From an uncultured Lachnospiraceae bacterium (GTDB taxonomy: Bacteria; Bacillota; Clostridia; Lachnospirales; Lachnospiraceae): a DNA stretch of 32,458 bases. The stretch is taken from contig CAMVNR010000021.1 in assembly GCA_947168905.1 (NCBI GenBank), forward strand, positions 1 to 32,458, read 5' to 3'. A program made the position numbers and the translations under genes. Shown here piece by piece: positions 7,165 through 15,812 of this stretch; the stretch's first letter is position 1; the number at the start of each line of letters is the position of its first letter. Below the pieces are notes generated by a model, which had not been told where the DNA came from, made no database searches, and saw only the letters and a program-made list of their open reading frames with translations.

Positions 7165-9456
7165 ATGAGAGAAGTTCAGTTAATTAACGACAGCTGGCTG
7201 TTCAGCAAGACCTGTACAGAAGCACCGGACAAAATGCCTGCCTGCGGAGACGGCTGGGAGCCTGTAACGCTCCCGCATACCTGGAATGCGGTGGACGGCA
7301 TGATCGGCGTGCCTTTTGAGCGCGGGGCCTATTGGTATGTCAGAAGCTTCGAGCCGCTGAAACAGCCCCGGGAAGGCGGAAGGCTTTATGTTGAAGTCGG
7401 AGCGGCCGGACTTGTCGGCGAAATCTATGTGAACGGCAGCTTTGTCACGCGCCATGTCGGCGGCTACAGTGCGTTCAGAGCCGATATTACCGATTACTTA
7501 AAGGACGGCGGGAACGTGCTCGCGATTTTCTGCGACAACCGTTATTCGGACAAGGTTTATCCGCAGCGTGCAGACTTTACCTTCTACGGCGGCCTGTACC
7601 GGTACGTAAGTCTTTTAAGCGTTCCCGAGAGCCATATTTCACTGGATGACCTGGGAAGCCCGGGCGTGTATATCGATACGGAAAACACGGAAGACGGGGC
7701 CTTTGTGACCGCGCGCGTGAAGCTTGTCGGCCTGAAAAAGGGACAGAAGCTTTCGCTTTCGGTTTCGCCGTCCGACGCGGTATGGACCGACGACGATCCT
7801 GTATCGGAAGTGTATGCAATGGCTTCCGAAGAAACCGTACTACGACTCTTCCTTCCGGATGCAAGAAAATGGGACCCGGAAACCGACTGGCAGATGTATA
7901 CGGCGAAGGTCTCGCTTCAGGAGCACAATGAAGTGATCGATGAGGTGTCGGCGGAATTCGGCGTGCGTGATTTCGAAATCGATCCGGAGCGCGGCTTCAT
8001 CTTAAACGGAAGGGACTATCCCCTGCGGGGCGTCTGCCGCCATCAGGACCGCCTGTACCTGGGAAGCGCGCTTTCGGTGGAGGCGGCTTACGAAGACGCG
8101 GCGATGATCGCGGAAATGGGTGCGAACAGCGTACGTCTCGCGCATTACCAGCAGGCGCAGGAAATGTATGACGCCTGCGACTGTGAGGGGCTTCTTGCCT
8201 GGGCAGAGATTCCGTATTTTGCCCAGAGCTGGGACGACGATGCGCATGCGGCGGCGGTCAATGAAATCCGCGAGCTTGTGGCCCAGAATTACAATCATCC
8301 CTCGATTTTCTGCTGGGGGCTTTCGAATGAAATCCTGATCGGCGGGAATGACAACGAGAAGCTTCTGCCCTGCCATGAAGACCTGAACCGGGCGGTGAAG
8401 GAACTGGATCAGAAACGCCTGACCGTGATCGCGCATGAATACAACGCGGGCTGGGACCATCCGCTGCATGATATCTCCGACGCCGAAGGCTGGAACCACT
8501 ATTTCGGCTGGTACAGAGGACAGCTTCCGGAGCTTGCAGAGTGGTGCGACAAGTATCACGCCGCGTATCCGAAGCGCCGTTTTGCCGTGACCGAGTACGG
8601 CTGCGACAGCGTGTTAAGCTACCACAGCGATCATCCGGAAAAGCAGGATTATACCGAGGAATACCAGGTGCTCCTGCACGAAAACGCCTGTGAGACCTGG
8701 GCCTCCCGTCCCTGGATCTGGGGTACCTTTGTCTGGAATATGTTTGATTTCGGCAGCAACTTCAGAAGAGAAGGCGGCACGATGGGCAGGAACAACAAGG
8801 GCCTGGTCTCGATGGACCGGAAGATCAGGAAGGACGCCTTCTACGTCTACAAAGCCTGGTACGGAAAAGAGCCGTTTGTCCATATTGACGGACGCCGCTA
8901 CTTCGCGCGGCCGGGGCAGACGACGACGGTGCGCGTTCATTCCAACCTTCACAAAGTCGCGCTTTATGCGGACGGAAAGCTGGTTGGGGAGCAGGAAGGC
9001 GAGCATACCTTTGTCTTTGAGAATGTTCCGATTACGGCAGAAGGAACCGCGATTGTCGCCCGGGCGGAGGATGTATGCGACAGCATCATGCTCAGGAGTG
9101 TGGAGGAAATGCTTCCCGAGTTTACTTTTTCCGGCTTTAAGGAGACAAAGGATGCGATCAACTGGTTTGAGAGCGTCGCGGAGGTCGCAGGAACGCTCGA
9201 GGCGAAGCCCGGCTTCTATTCCGTACACGATTCCATCAAGGCAATCTGGGAAAACGCAGACGGGAAAAAAGCGCTGATGTCCTGTATGACGGCCGCCATC
9301 GGGCGCGCCATTCCGGAAGGCATGCTTCTCATGGGTGACACGGGACTTTCCGCAGCGGATTACCTTTCGGAGGGAATGCTCGGGGAAATTCTCGGAGACA
9401 AGAAAGAGACGACCTTACGAAAGCTTCATGCCGCGCTTACCGGTATCGCGAAGTAA
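7165..9456 (+). CDS. GH2 family glycosidase (beta-galactosidase/beta-glucuronidase-like)
   Basis: A 763-residue GH2 enzyme with the family order: sugar-binding jelly roll (about 1-160, with LPHTWNAVDG), Ig-like sandwich (about 165-270), TIM barrel (about 275-570). A C-terminal Ig-like part (about 570-640) resembles the DUF4982-type module of many GH2 enzymes, followed by about 100 further residues I cannot assign. E389 in CWGLSNEI is the acid/base and E477 in FAVTEYGC the nucleophile. GH2 covers beta-galactosidase, beta-glucuronidase, beta-mannosidase and others; the sequence alone does not settle which. No signal peptide. Start: ATG 7165 after AAAGGAGA. Part of the GH78-GH39-GH2-GH3 run, with an 83-base gap upstream and 50 bases to the GH3. 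Confidence 0.9.
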   Translation: MREVQLINDSWLFSKTCTEAPDKMPACGDGWEPVTLPHTWNAVDGMIGVPFERGAYWYVRSFEPLKQPREGGRLYVEVGAAGLVGEIYVNGSFVTRHVGGYSAFRADITDYLKDGGNVLAIFCDNRYSDKVYPQRADFTFYGGLYRYVSLLSVPESHISLDDLGSPGVYIDTENTEDGAFVTARVKLVGLKKGQKLSLSVSPSDAVWTDDDPVSEVYAMASEETVLRLFLPDARKWDPETDWQMYTAKVSLQEHNEVIDEVSAEFGVRDFEIDPERGFILNGRDYPLRGVCRHQDRLYLGSALSVEAAYEDAAMIAEMGANSVRLAHYQQAQEMYDACDCEGLLAWAEIPYFAQSWDDDAHAAAVNEIRELVAQNYNHPSIFCWGLSNEILIGGNDNEKLLPCHEDLNRAVKELDQKRLTVIAHEYNAGWDHPLHDISDAEGWNHYFGWYRGQLPELAEWCDKYHAAYPKRRFAVTEYGCDSVLSYHSDHPEKQDYTEEYQVLLHENACETWASRPWIWGTFVWNMFDFGSNFRREGGTMGRNNKGLVSMDRKIRKDAFYVYKAWYGKEPFVHIDGRRYFARPGQTTTVRVHSNLHKVALYADGKLVGEQEGEHTFVFENVPITAEGTAIVARAEDVCDSIMLRSVEEMLPEFTFSGFKETKDAINWFESVAEVAGTLEAKPGFYSVHDSIKAIWENADGKKALMSCMTAAIGRAIPEGMLLMGDTGLSAADYLSEGMLGEILGDKKETTLRKLHAALTGIAK

Positions 9457-9506
9457 AAAGAGCGCGGTACCGTACTTAAGACATGAACCAGTGAAAGGAA
9501 CAGAGT

Positions 9507-12041
9507 ATGAATCAGAAATACCAGTCTGAAGAATCCCGTCAGGCGCTCGCGCGCGAGATCGCCGGCGAAGCGATGGTTCTTCTGAAAAATGAGGACGGAC
9601 TCCTCCCGCTTAGTGCGGGGAAAAGCATTGCGCTTCTCGGACGCACACAGCTTGGCGTTATTATCGGCGGCGGCGGCTCCGGCGCAAGTCACAGTAAAAA
9701 TACGCTTGGAATTCCGGAGGAGCTTCAGAAAGCGGGGCTTCTTCTATCGGCGCCCGTATCGGCATTCTATCAGGAAGTAAAAGCACGCGGGGAAAAGGAC
9801 TCGAAGGAAAAAGATTTCACTGACGGCGAAGACTTTTTCAAGCAGATGGAAGGGCTGGTCGCAAGCGGCCTGATCTATGAGATTTTCGGGAAATATACGC
9901 CTGCGGTGGCGGAAGAACTGCCGGAGGAAGCGGTACTTGCAAAAGCCGCGAAGGAAACGGATACGGCCCTTGTCATCATCGGCAGGCAGACGGGCGGAGA
10001 GGAGTGCGACCGGCGCGTGGAGGACGATTATCTGCTCCAGGATTCCGAGAAGGAACTCCTTCAGATGACCTGCAGGCATTTCCCGAAGGTGGCCGTCGTG
10101 CTGAATGTGAACGGCCTGATCGACATTCCGGCGGTAACGGCGTACCCCGAGGTTAAGTCCGTGCTCTTCATGGGCGCTTCGGGCGAGCAGGCGGCCGGCG
10201 CGCTTGCGGATATTCTGACGGGAAAGATCTCCCCCTCGGGAAAGCTCTGCTTAACGGCGGCGCTTTTCTATGAGGACTACCCGACAGCGAAGCATTTTTC
10301 TTCGAACAAGGATAAACCAGAAGAGATCCTCCAGTACAAAGACTATGGTCTCTTGGCAGAGGAAAACGGCAGCACAGGATTTGCCATGAGCCCCGTAACC
10401 CTCTATCAGGAAGACATTTACATGGGCTACCGCTACTTTGACAGCTTTGAAAAACCAGTGGCGTACCCCTTCGGCTTCGGCCTTTCCTATGCGGATTTCG
10501 CGATGGTGCCTATTCAGAGCGGGATGGAAAACGGCAGGATTACGGTCAGCGTCTGCGTCAAGAATATTTCTTCCCGGTTTGCCGGAAAGGAAGCAGTCGA
10601 GCTGTATGTGCATAAGCCGTTCGGCAAGCTGAAGAAGGCGGAAAAAGACCTCATAGCCCTTGCGAAGACCGAATGCATCGCTCCCGGAAAAGAAACACTT
10701 GTAAGCCTTGATTTTGCGCTTACAGAGCTTGCAAGCTTTGACGAAGAGGCGATGGCATACATCATTGAGGCAGGAAAATATACGGTCCTTGTCGGAAACA
10801 GCTCGAGGAATACTGCGCCGGCGGCCGTGATTCATGTCCCTGAAACGATTGTGACGAGAAAGGTGACGGCAGATATCGGAATGCTTCCCGTGAACAGGGA
10901 CAAGGTAAAGCTCCTCGCGCCTGAGAAGGAGATCCCTGCAGAAGAAGCAGCGCCGTTTAGCCCGCGTTTTACCGTGACTTTAGAGGACCTGAACTTAAGC
11001 TGGCCGGAATATCCGGGCCATGATTTCTCCACAGAAGCGGAAAAATCAACGCTTTCGGACGTGAAGGCCGGACGCGTGACTATGGAGCAGTTTGTAAACC
11101 AGATGAGCCTTCAGGAACTCGCGGTCCTCGCAAACGGCTACGGCCCGGGCCTTCCCTTCGGCGGAATTACCGCGAAGGACCAGCCGCCGACATTGATGTA
11201 TGAAGACGGCTCGCCGATCGGCACGACAACAAGACCGGAGCTGGGCTTTGGCTACAGTAATCCCGCGATTGAAAAGTACGGGATCCGGACGACCTGCTAC
11301 AAGGACGGACCGGCTTCTGTCGGAAAGGTCGCCTGGCCGACGGGAATGATGCTCTCCTGCACCTTTAATCCCGCACTTGCGTATGAATTCGGCTCTGCCT
11401 GCGGATGCGAGGCGGAGCAGCTCGGGGTCGATTCCTGGCTTGCGCCCGGGATGAACCTTGTCAGAAACCCGATCGAAGGAAGAGCCTTCGAGTATTTCGG
11501 CGAGGATCCTGTGCTCGCGGGCGTTATGGGCACTGCGATTACAAAAGGCGCGATGGAGAACAACGCGGTTACCACCTGTCCGAAGCATTTTGCGCTGAAC
11601 GAGCAGGAAACCTACCGCCGCGGAAAGGAACGCAAGAGTATTGACGCAGCGGATTCGATTGTCAGCGGCAGAGCAGCGAGAGAGCTTTACTTAAAGCCCT
11701 TCGAGATGGTGATTACGCAGGCGAAGCCGATGACAATCATGAGCTCCTTCAATAAGGTGAACGGCAGCTTTGCCGGCGGAAATCATGTGCTCTGCACGGA
11801 AATCCTGCGCGGTGAATGGGGCTATGACGGCGTTGTCGTGACGGACTGGGGCGATATGGATATCGTTGTGGACGGCGCGGATGCGGTCGCTGCCGGAAAC
11901 GATGTGGTCATGCCCGGAGGACCGCCGGTGATCAGGCAGGTTCTGAAAGGCTATGAGGAAGGCAGGGTAACGCTTGACGAACTCAGGGAAGCGGTGCTGC
12001 ACCTGATGAACTACGTGATGAGCAGCAAGGCGTACAGCTAA
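9507..12041 (+). CDS. GH3 beta-glucosidase-type enzyme with permuted domain order
   Basis: In this 844-residue GH3 protein the usual C-terminal alpha/beta sandwich comes first (about 1-270, with EAMVLLKNEDGLLPL and IIGGGGSGA). A fibronectin-III-like domain follows (about 320-460, after YPFGFGLSYADF), and the TIM-barrel catalytic domain is last (about 510-844). The nucleophile is D780 in VVVTDWGD; PKHFALNEQE is the substrate-binding segment. This permuted order is known from several clostridial beta-glucosidases. It should remove terminal beta-linked glucose, xylose or similar sugars in the cytoplasm, as no signal peptide is visible. Start: ATG 9507 after AAAGGAA. It is the last gene of the glycosidase block and is followed by a structured non-coding region with terminator-like hairpins. 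Confidence 0.92.
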   Translation: MNQKYQSEESRQALAREIAGEAMVLLKNEDGLLPLSAGKSIALLGRTQLGVIIGGGGSGASHSKNTLGIPEELQKAGLLLSAPVSAFYQEVKARGEKDSKEKDFTDGEDFFKQMEGLVASGLIYEIFGKYTPAVAEELPEEAVLAKAAKETDTALVIIGRQTGGEECDRRVEDDYLLQDSEKELLQMTCRHFPKVAVVLNVNGLIDIPAVTAYPEVKSVLFMGASGEQAAGALADILTGKISPSGKLCLTAALFYEDYPTAKHFSSNKDKPEEILQYKDYGLLAEENGSTGFAMSPVTLYQEDIYMGYRYFDSFEKPVAYPFGFGLSYADFAMVPIQSGMENGRITVSVCVKNISSRFAGKEAVELYVHKPFGKLKKAEKDLIALAKTECIAPGKETLVSLDFALTELASFDEEAMAYIIEAGKYTVLVGNSSRNTAPAAVIHVPETIVTRKVTADIGMLPVNRDKVKLLAPEKEIPAEEAAPFSPRFTVTLEDLNLSWPEYPGHDFSTEAEKSTLSDVKAGRVTMEQFVNQMSLQELAVLANGYGPGLPFGGITAKDQPPTLMYEDGSPIGTTTRPELGFGYSNPAIEKYGIRTTCYKDGPASVGKVAWPTGMMLSCTFNPALAYEFGSACGCEAEQLGVDSWLAPGMNLVRNPIEGRAFEYFGEDPVLAGVMGTAITKGAMENNAVTTCPKHFALNEQETYRRGKERKSIDAADSIVSGRAARELYLKPFEMVITQAKPMTIMSSFNKVNGSFAGGNHVLCTEILRGEWGYDGVVVTDWGDMDIVVDGADAVAAGNDVVMPGGPPVIRQVLKGYEEGRVTLDELREAVLHLMNYVMSSKAYS

Positions 12042-12092
12042 GAGGCGGATACACAGGCCGGGAGGAAACCGGCCCGGATACGGGGATCCATG

Positions 12093-12126
12093 ACAGACGG
12101 GGCTGTTACCATAAGGCTCCGTCTGT
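12093..12126 (+). other. Strong stem-loop after GH3
   Basis: ACAGACGGGGC (12093-12103) pairs with GCTCCGTCTGT (12116-12126): 11 bp including one G-U, with a 12-base loop. It lies 50 bases after the GH3 stop. It lacks a T tract, so it is probably a 3'-end protecting or processing structure. Confidence 0.55.
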
Positions 12127-12203
12127 TCCGGTCTTCGGGGCGCGTCATTTTCAGGAAGCTCTGCTGTATAATCCGGCGGAAGCAAAAAAACACTTCTTTT
12201 AAG

Positions 12204-12223
12204 AGCCCGGTGCCCGGGCTTTT
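12204..12223 (+). terminator. Short intrinsic terminator
   Basis: AGCCCGG (12204-12210), loop TGC and CCGGGCT (12214-12220) form a perfect 7-bp stem followed by TTT. It would end the glycosidase transcript, though its T tract is short. Confidence 0.5.
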
Positions 12224-12277
12224 GAGAAAGAAAGTCCTGCGAAAGATGTAAGTGCGGCGGAATCCGTCTGTAGAGAT

Positions 12278-12311
12278 AAGGGGGGGATGCAGATATCCCT
12301 CCTTTTGATTT
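12278..12311 (+). terminator. Intrinsic terminator, possibly switchable
   Basis: Bases 12278-12288 and 12295-12304 form about 11 pairs with a 6-base loop, followed by TTTTGATTT. The right arm can instead pair with GGGAT at 12312-12316 or, through TCCCTCC (12296-12302), with GGAGGGA (12323-12329). The structure could therefore be an attenuator. No gene is visible anywhere in 12042-12573. Confidence 0.55.
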
Positions 12312-12403
12312 GGGATTATTCCGGAGGGAAAAAGGCTGCTTTCTGCCGAACAAAGGATTATCATCCATCACCTTAATGCGTGCCGGCGGGAAAGATCCGG
12401 ACC

Positions 12404-12435
12404 GCGCTTTAAGGATGCCTGCCGGCAGAAAGCGC
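12404..12435 (+). other. Stem-loop with internal perfect palindrome
   Basis: GCGCTTT (12404-12410) pairs perfectly with AAAGCGC (12429-12435). The loop contains the 10-base palindrome CTGCCGGCAG (12419-12428). Its function is unknown; it could be an RNA structure or a protein binding site. Confidence 0.4.
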
Positions 12436-12494
12436 TGCACCTGGAAAGCACGGTCGGTTTACATAAAACGGGGTGTTCTTTAAGCACTGAGGAA

Positions 12495-12523
12495 TTGAAA
12501 AAAAGCCGCTCCTGTGGTATGCT
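12495..12523 (+). promoter_or_regulatory. Extended -10 promoter for MATE 2 and the two-component genes
   Basis: TTGAAA (12495-12500), a 17-base spacer and TATGCT (12518-12523), with TGG directly before the -10. Transcription would start near 12530, giving a leader of about 45 bases before ATG 12574. Confidence 0.65.
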
Positions 12524-12526
12524 AAA

Positions 12527-12538
12527 ATTAATATTAAT
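12527..12538 (+). promoter_or_regulatory. Palindrome at the MATE 2 transcription start, possible operator
   Basis: ATTAATATTAAT is a perfect 12-base palindrome overlapping the predicted +1. Its position suits a repressor site, but an AT-rich palindrome may also be fortuitous. Confidence 0.3.
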
Positions 12539-12573
12539 CTGCTCATTTCAGGCGGTTCGTAAAAGGAAGAAAA

Positions 12574-13965
12574 ATGGAAAAAAAACTTTTGAAAGGGCAA
12601 TCTAAACTTTTTGTTCCGACCGTTATTATGACAGAGGGCTCTATTGTAAAGCAGGTCATTTTGTTTTCGCTGCCCTTAATGCTCGGAAATGTTTTCCAGA
12701 TGCTCTACAACACCGTCGACTCCATTGTCGTCGGGAACTTTGTCGGAAAGGAAGCGCTTGCAGCCGTCGGATCGACAACGATTATCGTCAACATGCTCGT
12801 CATGTTCTTCAACGGATTCTCGGTCGGCGCAGGCGTCGTGATCGGCCACAATTTCGGCGCGCGGGATATGAAGAAGCTTCATACCGCCGTGGAGACGACG
12901 ATGCTGATGACTTTTATCGCCTGTGTGCTTTTCACTGCAATCGGCGTCATCGGCGTCAAGCCGATGCTCCGCTTCATGGATACGCCGGAGGACGTGTTTG
13001 ATGACGCGGTCACTTACCTCACGATTTATTTCCTGGGGCTTTCCGGCCTGCTGATTTACAACATGGGCTCCGGAATCCTCCGGGCGGTCGGAGACAGCAC
13101 GCGTCCTTTGCTCTTCCTGATCCTGACGAGCCTTTTGAATACGGTTCTCGATCTGGCGTTTGTCATCTGGCTGAAGCTGGGAATCGCGGGCGTCTCCATT
13201 GCGACGATTATTTCCCAGTCGGTCTCGGCGGTGCTGATCCTGATTCTTCTCACGCGTTCAAAGGAAATCTACCGTCTCTCCTGGAAGGACTTAAGGATCG
13301 ACGGCGCCACCTTAAAACAGATCTTCGGTGTCGGACTGCCGGCCGGCATCCAGTCGGTCATTACGGCTTTCTCGAATATCTTCGTACAGTCTTACATCAA
13401 CTACTTCGGTTCGACGGTCATGGCGGGCTGGAGCTCCTACAATAAGCTCGATTCCTTTATCATGCTGCCGATGCAGAGTATGGCGATGGCCGCGACGACC
13501 TTTGTCTCCCAGAATATCGGCGCAGGGAAGGAGGAGCGCGCGAAGAAGGGCACCTTCATTACGATTCTGATGTCTCTTATCGTGACGGCGGTGATTGCGG
13601 CCTTCCTGGTGGTTTTCGCAAAGCCTTCGGTGCGCCTGTTCTCAAAGGAAACGGATGTTATCGAAGCCGGCGCCCTGTTTATCCATGCCAATACCCTGTT
13701 CCTCCTTTTTAACTGCGTCAACCATGTACTGGCTTCGGCGCTTCGCGGACGCGGGGATTCCAGAGGGCCGATGATTATCATGCTCGCGGCTTTTGTCGGC
13801 ATCCGGCAGGTTTATCTCTTTACAGTTACGCATTTTATCGCGAACACGCCGCTTCTTGTCGGTCTCGGTTATCCGGTCGGATGGACAAGCTGCTTCATCA
13901 TCGAGGTGAGCTACTATTATTTCCGGCACCTCCGAAAGAAAAAACCGGCCGAAAAAGCCGTGTAA
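12574..13965 (+). CDS. MATE family efflux transporter (exporter 2)
   Basis: A 463-residue MATE protein with about 12 hydrophobic segments and two MatE repeats. It has the motifs LPLMLGNVFQMLYNTVDSIV and GNFVGKEALAAVGS. It exports unidentified small molecules across the cytoplasmic membrane in exchange for Na+ or H+. Start: ATG 12574 after AAAAGGAAGA, about 45 bases downstream of an extended -10 promoter. The sensor kinase starts only 20 bases after its stop and no terminator lies between, so exporter, kinase and regulator look like one transcript. It is a different subtype from the MATE at 557, with a longer N-terminal part. Which compound it carries cannot be deduced; co-transcription with a sugar-type regulator suggests a link to glycoside use. 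Confidence 0.92.
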   Translation: MEKKLLKGQSKLFVPTVIMTEGSIVKQVILFSLPLMLGNVFQMLYNTVDSIVVGNFVGKEALAAVGSTTIIVNMLVMFFNGFSVGAGVVIGHNFGARDMKKLHTAVETTMLMTFIACVLFTAIGVIGVKPMLRFMDTPEDVFDDAVTYLTIYFLGLSGLLIYNMGSGILRAVGDSTRPLLFLILTSLLNTVLDLAFVIWLKLGIAGVSIATIISQSVSAVLILILLTRSKEIYRLSWKDLRIDGATLKQIFGVGLPAGIQSVITAFSNIFVQSYINYFGSTVMAGWSSYNKLDSFIMLPMQSMAMAATTFVSQNIGAGKEERAKKGTFITILMSLIVTAVIAAFLVVFAKPSVRLFSKETDVIEAGALFIHANTLFLLFNCVNHVLASALRGRGDSRGPMIIMLAAFVGIRQVYLFTVTHFIANTPLLVGLGYPVGWTSCFIIEVSYYYFRHLRKKKPAEKAV

Positions 13966-13985
13966 GACATCTGGAAGGATGATTC

Positions 13986-15800
13986 ATGATAAAATCTGCT
14001 GCAGCGGAGAAAAAAACATATTCATTTAAAAGCCGCATCTACTGGATCATGTACCTTTTGATGGGGGTGGAAGTCGTATGTCTTCTCGGCTTTATGATCT
14101 ATACGTCGCTGACCGTGAGAAGGCAGCGCTTCCTGGACATCCAGCAGACACTGACGCTTTACGATACGCAGATCTCACAGTCTCTTCTGGGCGTTGATTA
14201 CTATCTCATGGAGATCGCCCAGTATTCCACCGATTATTCCCAGGCTGCGCTTCAGACGAAGGAGGAACGCGATTACAGAGGAAACGCCAGGCTCCAGAAT
14301 CTGATGGAATACAATCTGCGCTCGTTCCAGGTCGTTGAAGGCATGCTGACGTATTTTCCTGTAAGCGACACCTGGATTTCGGTTCAGAATTATGAAAGCA
14401 CCCGTCAGACCTTCCATAATTATCTGAGAGAGCAGATTACGGACAAAAAGCAGCGGACGAAAATGGGTGTCGGAAACGGCGTATACTGGCGGACGCTGGA
14501 ATATGACGGGACGACCTATCTTGTCAGGATTTTCGATAACCGGAACAGCTTTGCCGGATCCTGGACCAATCTCGACCGCCTTGGCGAGTCGCTGACGGAG
14601 CTGGGCGAATTTCATGCACTGGTGATCTTCTCCGATGCAGAGGGACGGATTCTGCCGATGCGTTCAGACCGCTTTTCGTCCGCTTTAAGCGAAGACGAAA
14701 TGGACAGGATGTCCAGAAAGCTGAAAAGAATTGAGGAAGAAGGCGGTCATCAGGACTACGAGATCGTGCGCATAGACGGAACACGGTATCTGATTGTGGT
14801 GCAGGAGCTGGGATTCAGCGACCAGGGCGTTCGCGCTACGGCCCTGGTTCCGGTTCGGGAGATTGATATTTCCTTAAAGAGATACGCTCAGATCACATTG
14901 GCGATCCTTGCTTTGACGGGGGCTGCTTTCGTGTTTGTAGACAGAGGGCTTCGCAGATTCCTGCGCGCTACGGTGTCGATGCTCGGCACCGTGACGGACG
15001 CGGTGGCGTCCGGGCATGAAGACGAGCGTATCAACACGCAGGATATTCCGCTGATCGAGATGAAGCAGATCGGCGCTTCCTTCAACCACATGGTCGACCG
15101 GATCCAGTCGCTCAAGATCGAGGCCTATGAAGAAAATATTCAGGCGAAAAATTTCCAGCTTCTCGCGCTTCGCTCCCAGGTCGCGCCGCATTTTCTGATC
15201 AACTGTCTGAACATGATTGGATACATGAATGACGGAACGGAGGAAAATACCCGGATCATCCATCAGATGGTTGCGACGCTGTCGGAACATCTGAGGTATA
15301 CGCTGAGCACAAAGGAGCGGGTGCCCCTCTCGGAGGAAGCGGAGTACGAGAGAAACTATGTCGCGCTTTCCGAGATCCGTTTTCCCGGCTGCATTACCTT
15401 TGAAATGGAGATTTCCGAGGAAGCCTCCCGGGCAATGGTTTTCCCGCTGATCCTGATTATGTTTACGGAGAATACCTTCAAATATAATCTGGTCATGGGG
15501 GAACAGCTGAAGCTTCTTGTGCGGGCGGAAGTTTATCAGAAAGACGGAGAGAAACGGCTGCACATTATGCACCTGGATTCGGGCGGAGGCTATCCGGAAG
15601 AGATCCTCCGGATGGTGAATGAGAATGAGGAATCCGGGATCGCCGGTACTGACGGCCAGAAAATCGGCGTCCGGAATATCGCCCGGCGTCTGCAGCTGTA
15701 TTACGGGGAGAGCGCCGGACTGACGCTTTCCAATGAACCCGGGTTGGGAGCGCGAAACGACATTGATATTCCCTATGTGGAGTATCGGGACAGGCAGTAG
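13986..15800 (+). CDS. YesM-like sensor histidine kinase
   Basis: A 604-residue membrane kinase. One transmembrane helix (about 18-40) and a second (about 299-318) frame an extracytoplasmic sensor region of roughly 260 residues. A HAMP-like linker (about 320-375), a His_kinase domain (PF06580) with H402 in QVAPHFLINCLN, and an ATPase domain with N496 in ENTFKYN follow. It would autophosphorylate H402 and pass phosphate to the regulator encoded 12 bases downstream. The usual PHFLYNTLN reads PHFLINCLN and the glycine-rich end is rather divergent (GAR in GLGARNDIDIPY); both are unusual but not clearly inactivating. This kinase class senses sugars or sugar-loaded binding proteins next to CUT1 importers. 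Start: ATG 13986 after GGAAGGA. Confidence 0.92.
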   Translation: MIKSAAAEKKTYSFKSRIYWIMYLLMGVEVVCLLGFMIYTSLTVRRQRFLDIQQTLTLYDTQISQSLLGVDYYLMEIAQYSTDYSQAALQTKEERDYRGNARLQNLMEYNLRSFQVVEGMLTYFPVSDTWISVQNYESTRQTFHNYLREQITDKKQRTKMGVGNGVYWRTLEYDGTTYLVRIFDNRNSFAGSWTNLDRLGESLTELGEFHALVIFSDAEGRILPMRSDRFSSALSEDEMDRMSRKLKRIEEEGGHQDYEIVRIDGTRYLIVVQELGFSDQGVRATALVPVREIDISLKRYAQITLAILALTGAAFVFVDRGLRRFLRATVSMLGTVTDAVASGHEDERINTQDIPLIEMKQIGASFNHMVDRIQSLKIEAYEENIQAKNFQLLALRSQVAPHFLINCLNMIGYMNDGTEENTRIIHQMVATLSEHLRYTLSTKERVPLSEEAEYERNYVALSEIRFPGCITFEMEISEEASRAMVFPLILIMFTENTFKYNLVMGEQLKLLVRAEVYQKDGEKRLHIMHLDSGGGYPEEILRMVNENEESGIAGTDGQKIGVRNIARRLQLYYGESAGLTLSNEPGLGARNDIDIPYVEYRDRQ

Positions 15801-15812
15801 ACGGAGGAACTG

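Noticed and set aside
12038-12364. 108-codon minus-strand open frame in the gap after GH3
   Set aside because: It overlaps the hairpins, has no ribosome binding site and no recognisable protein.
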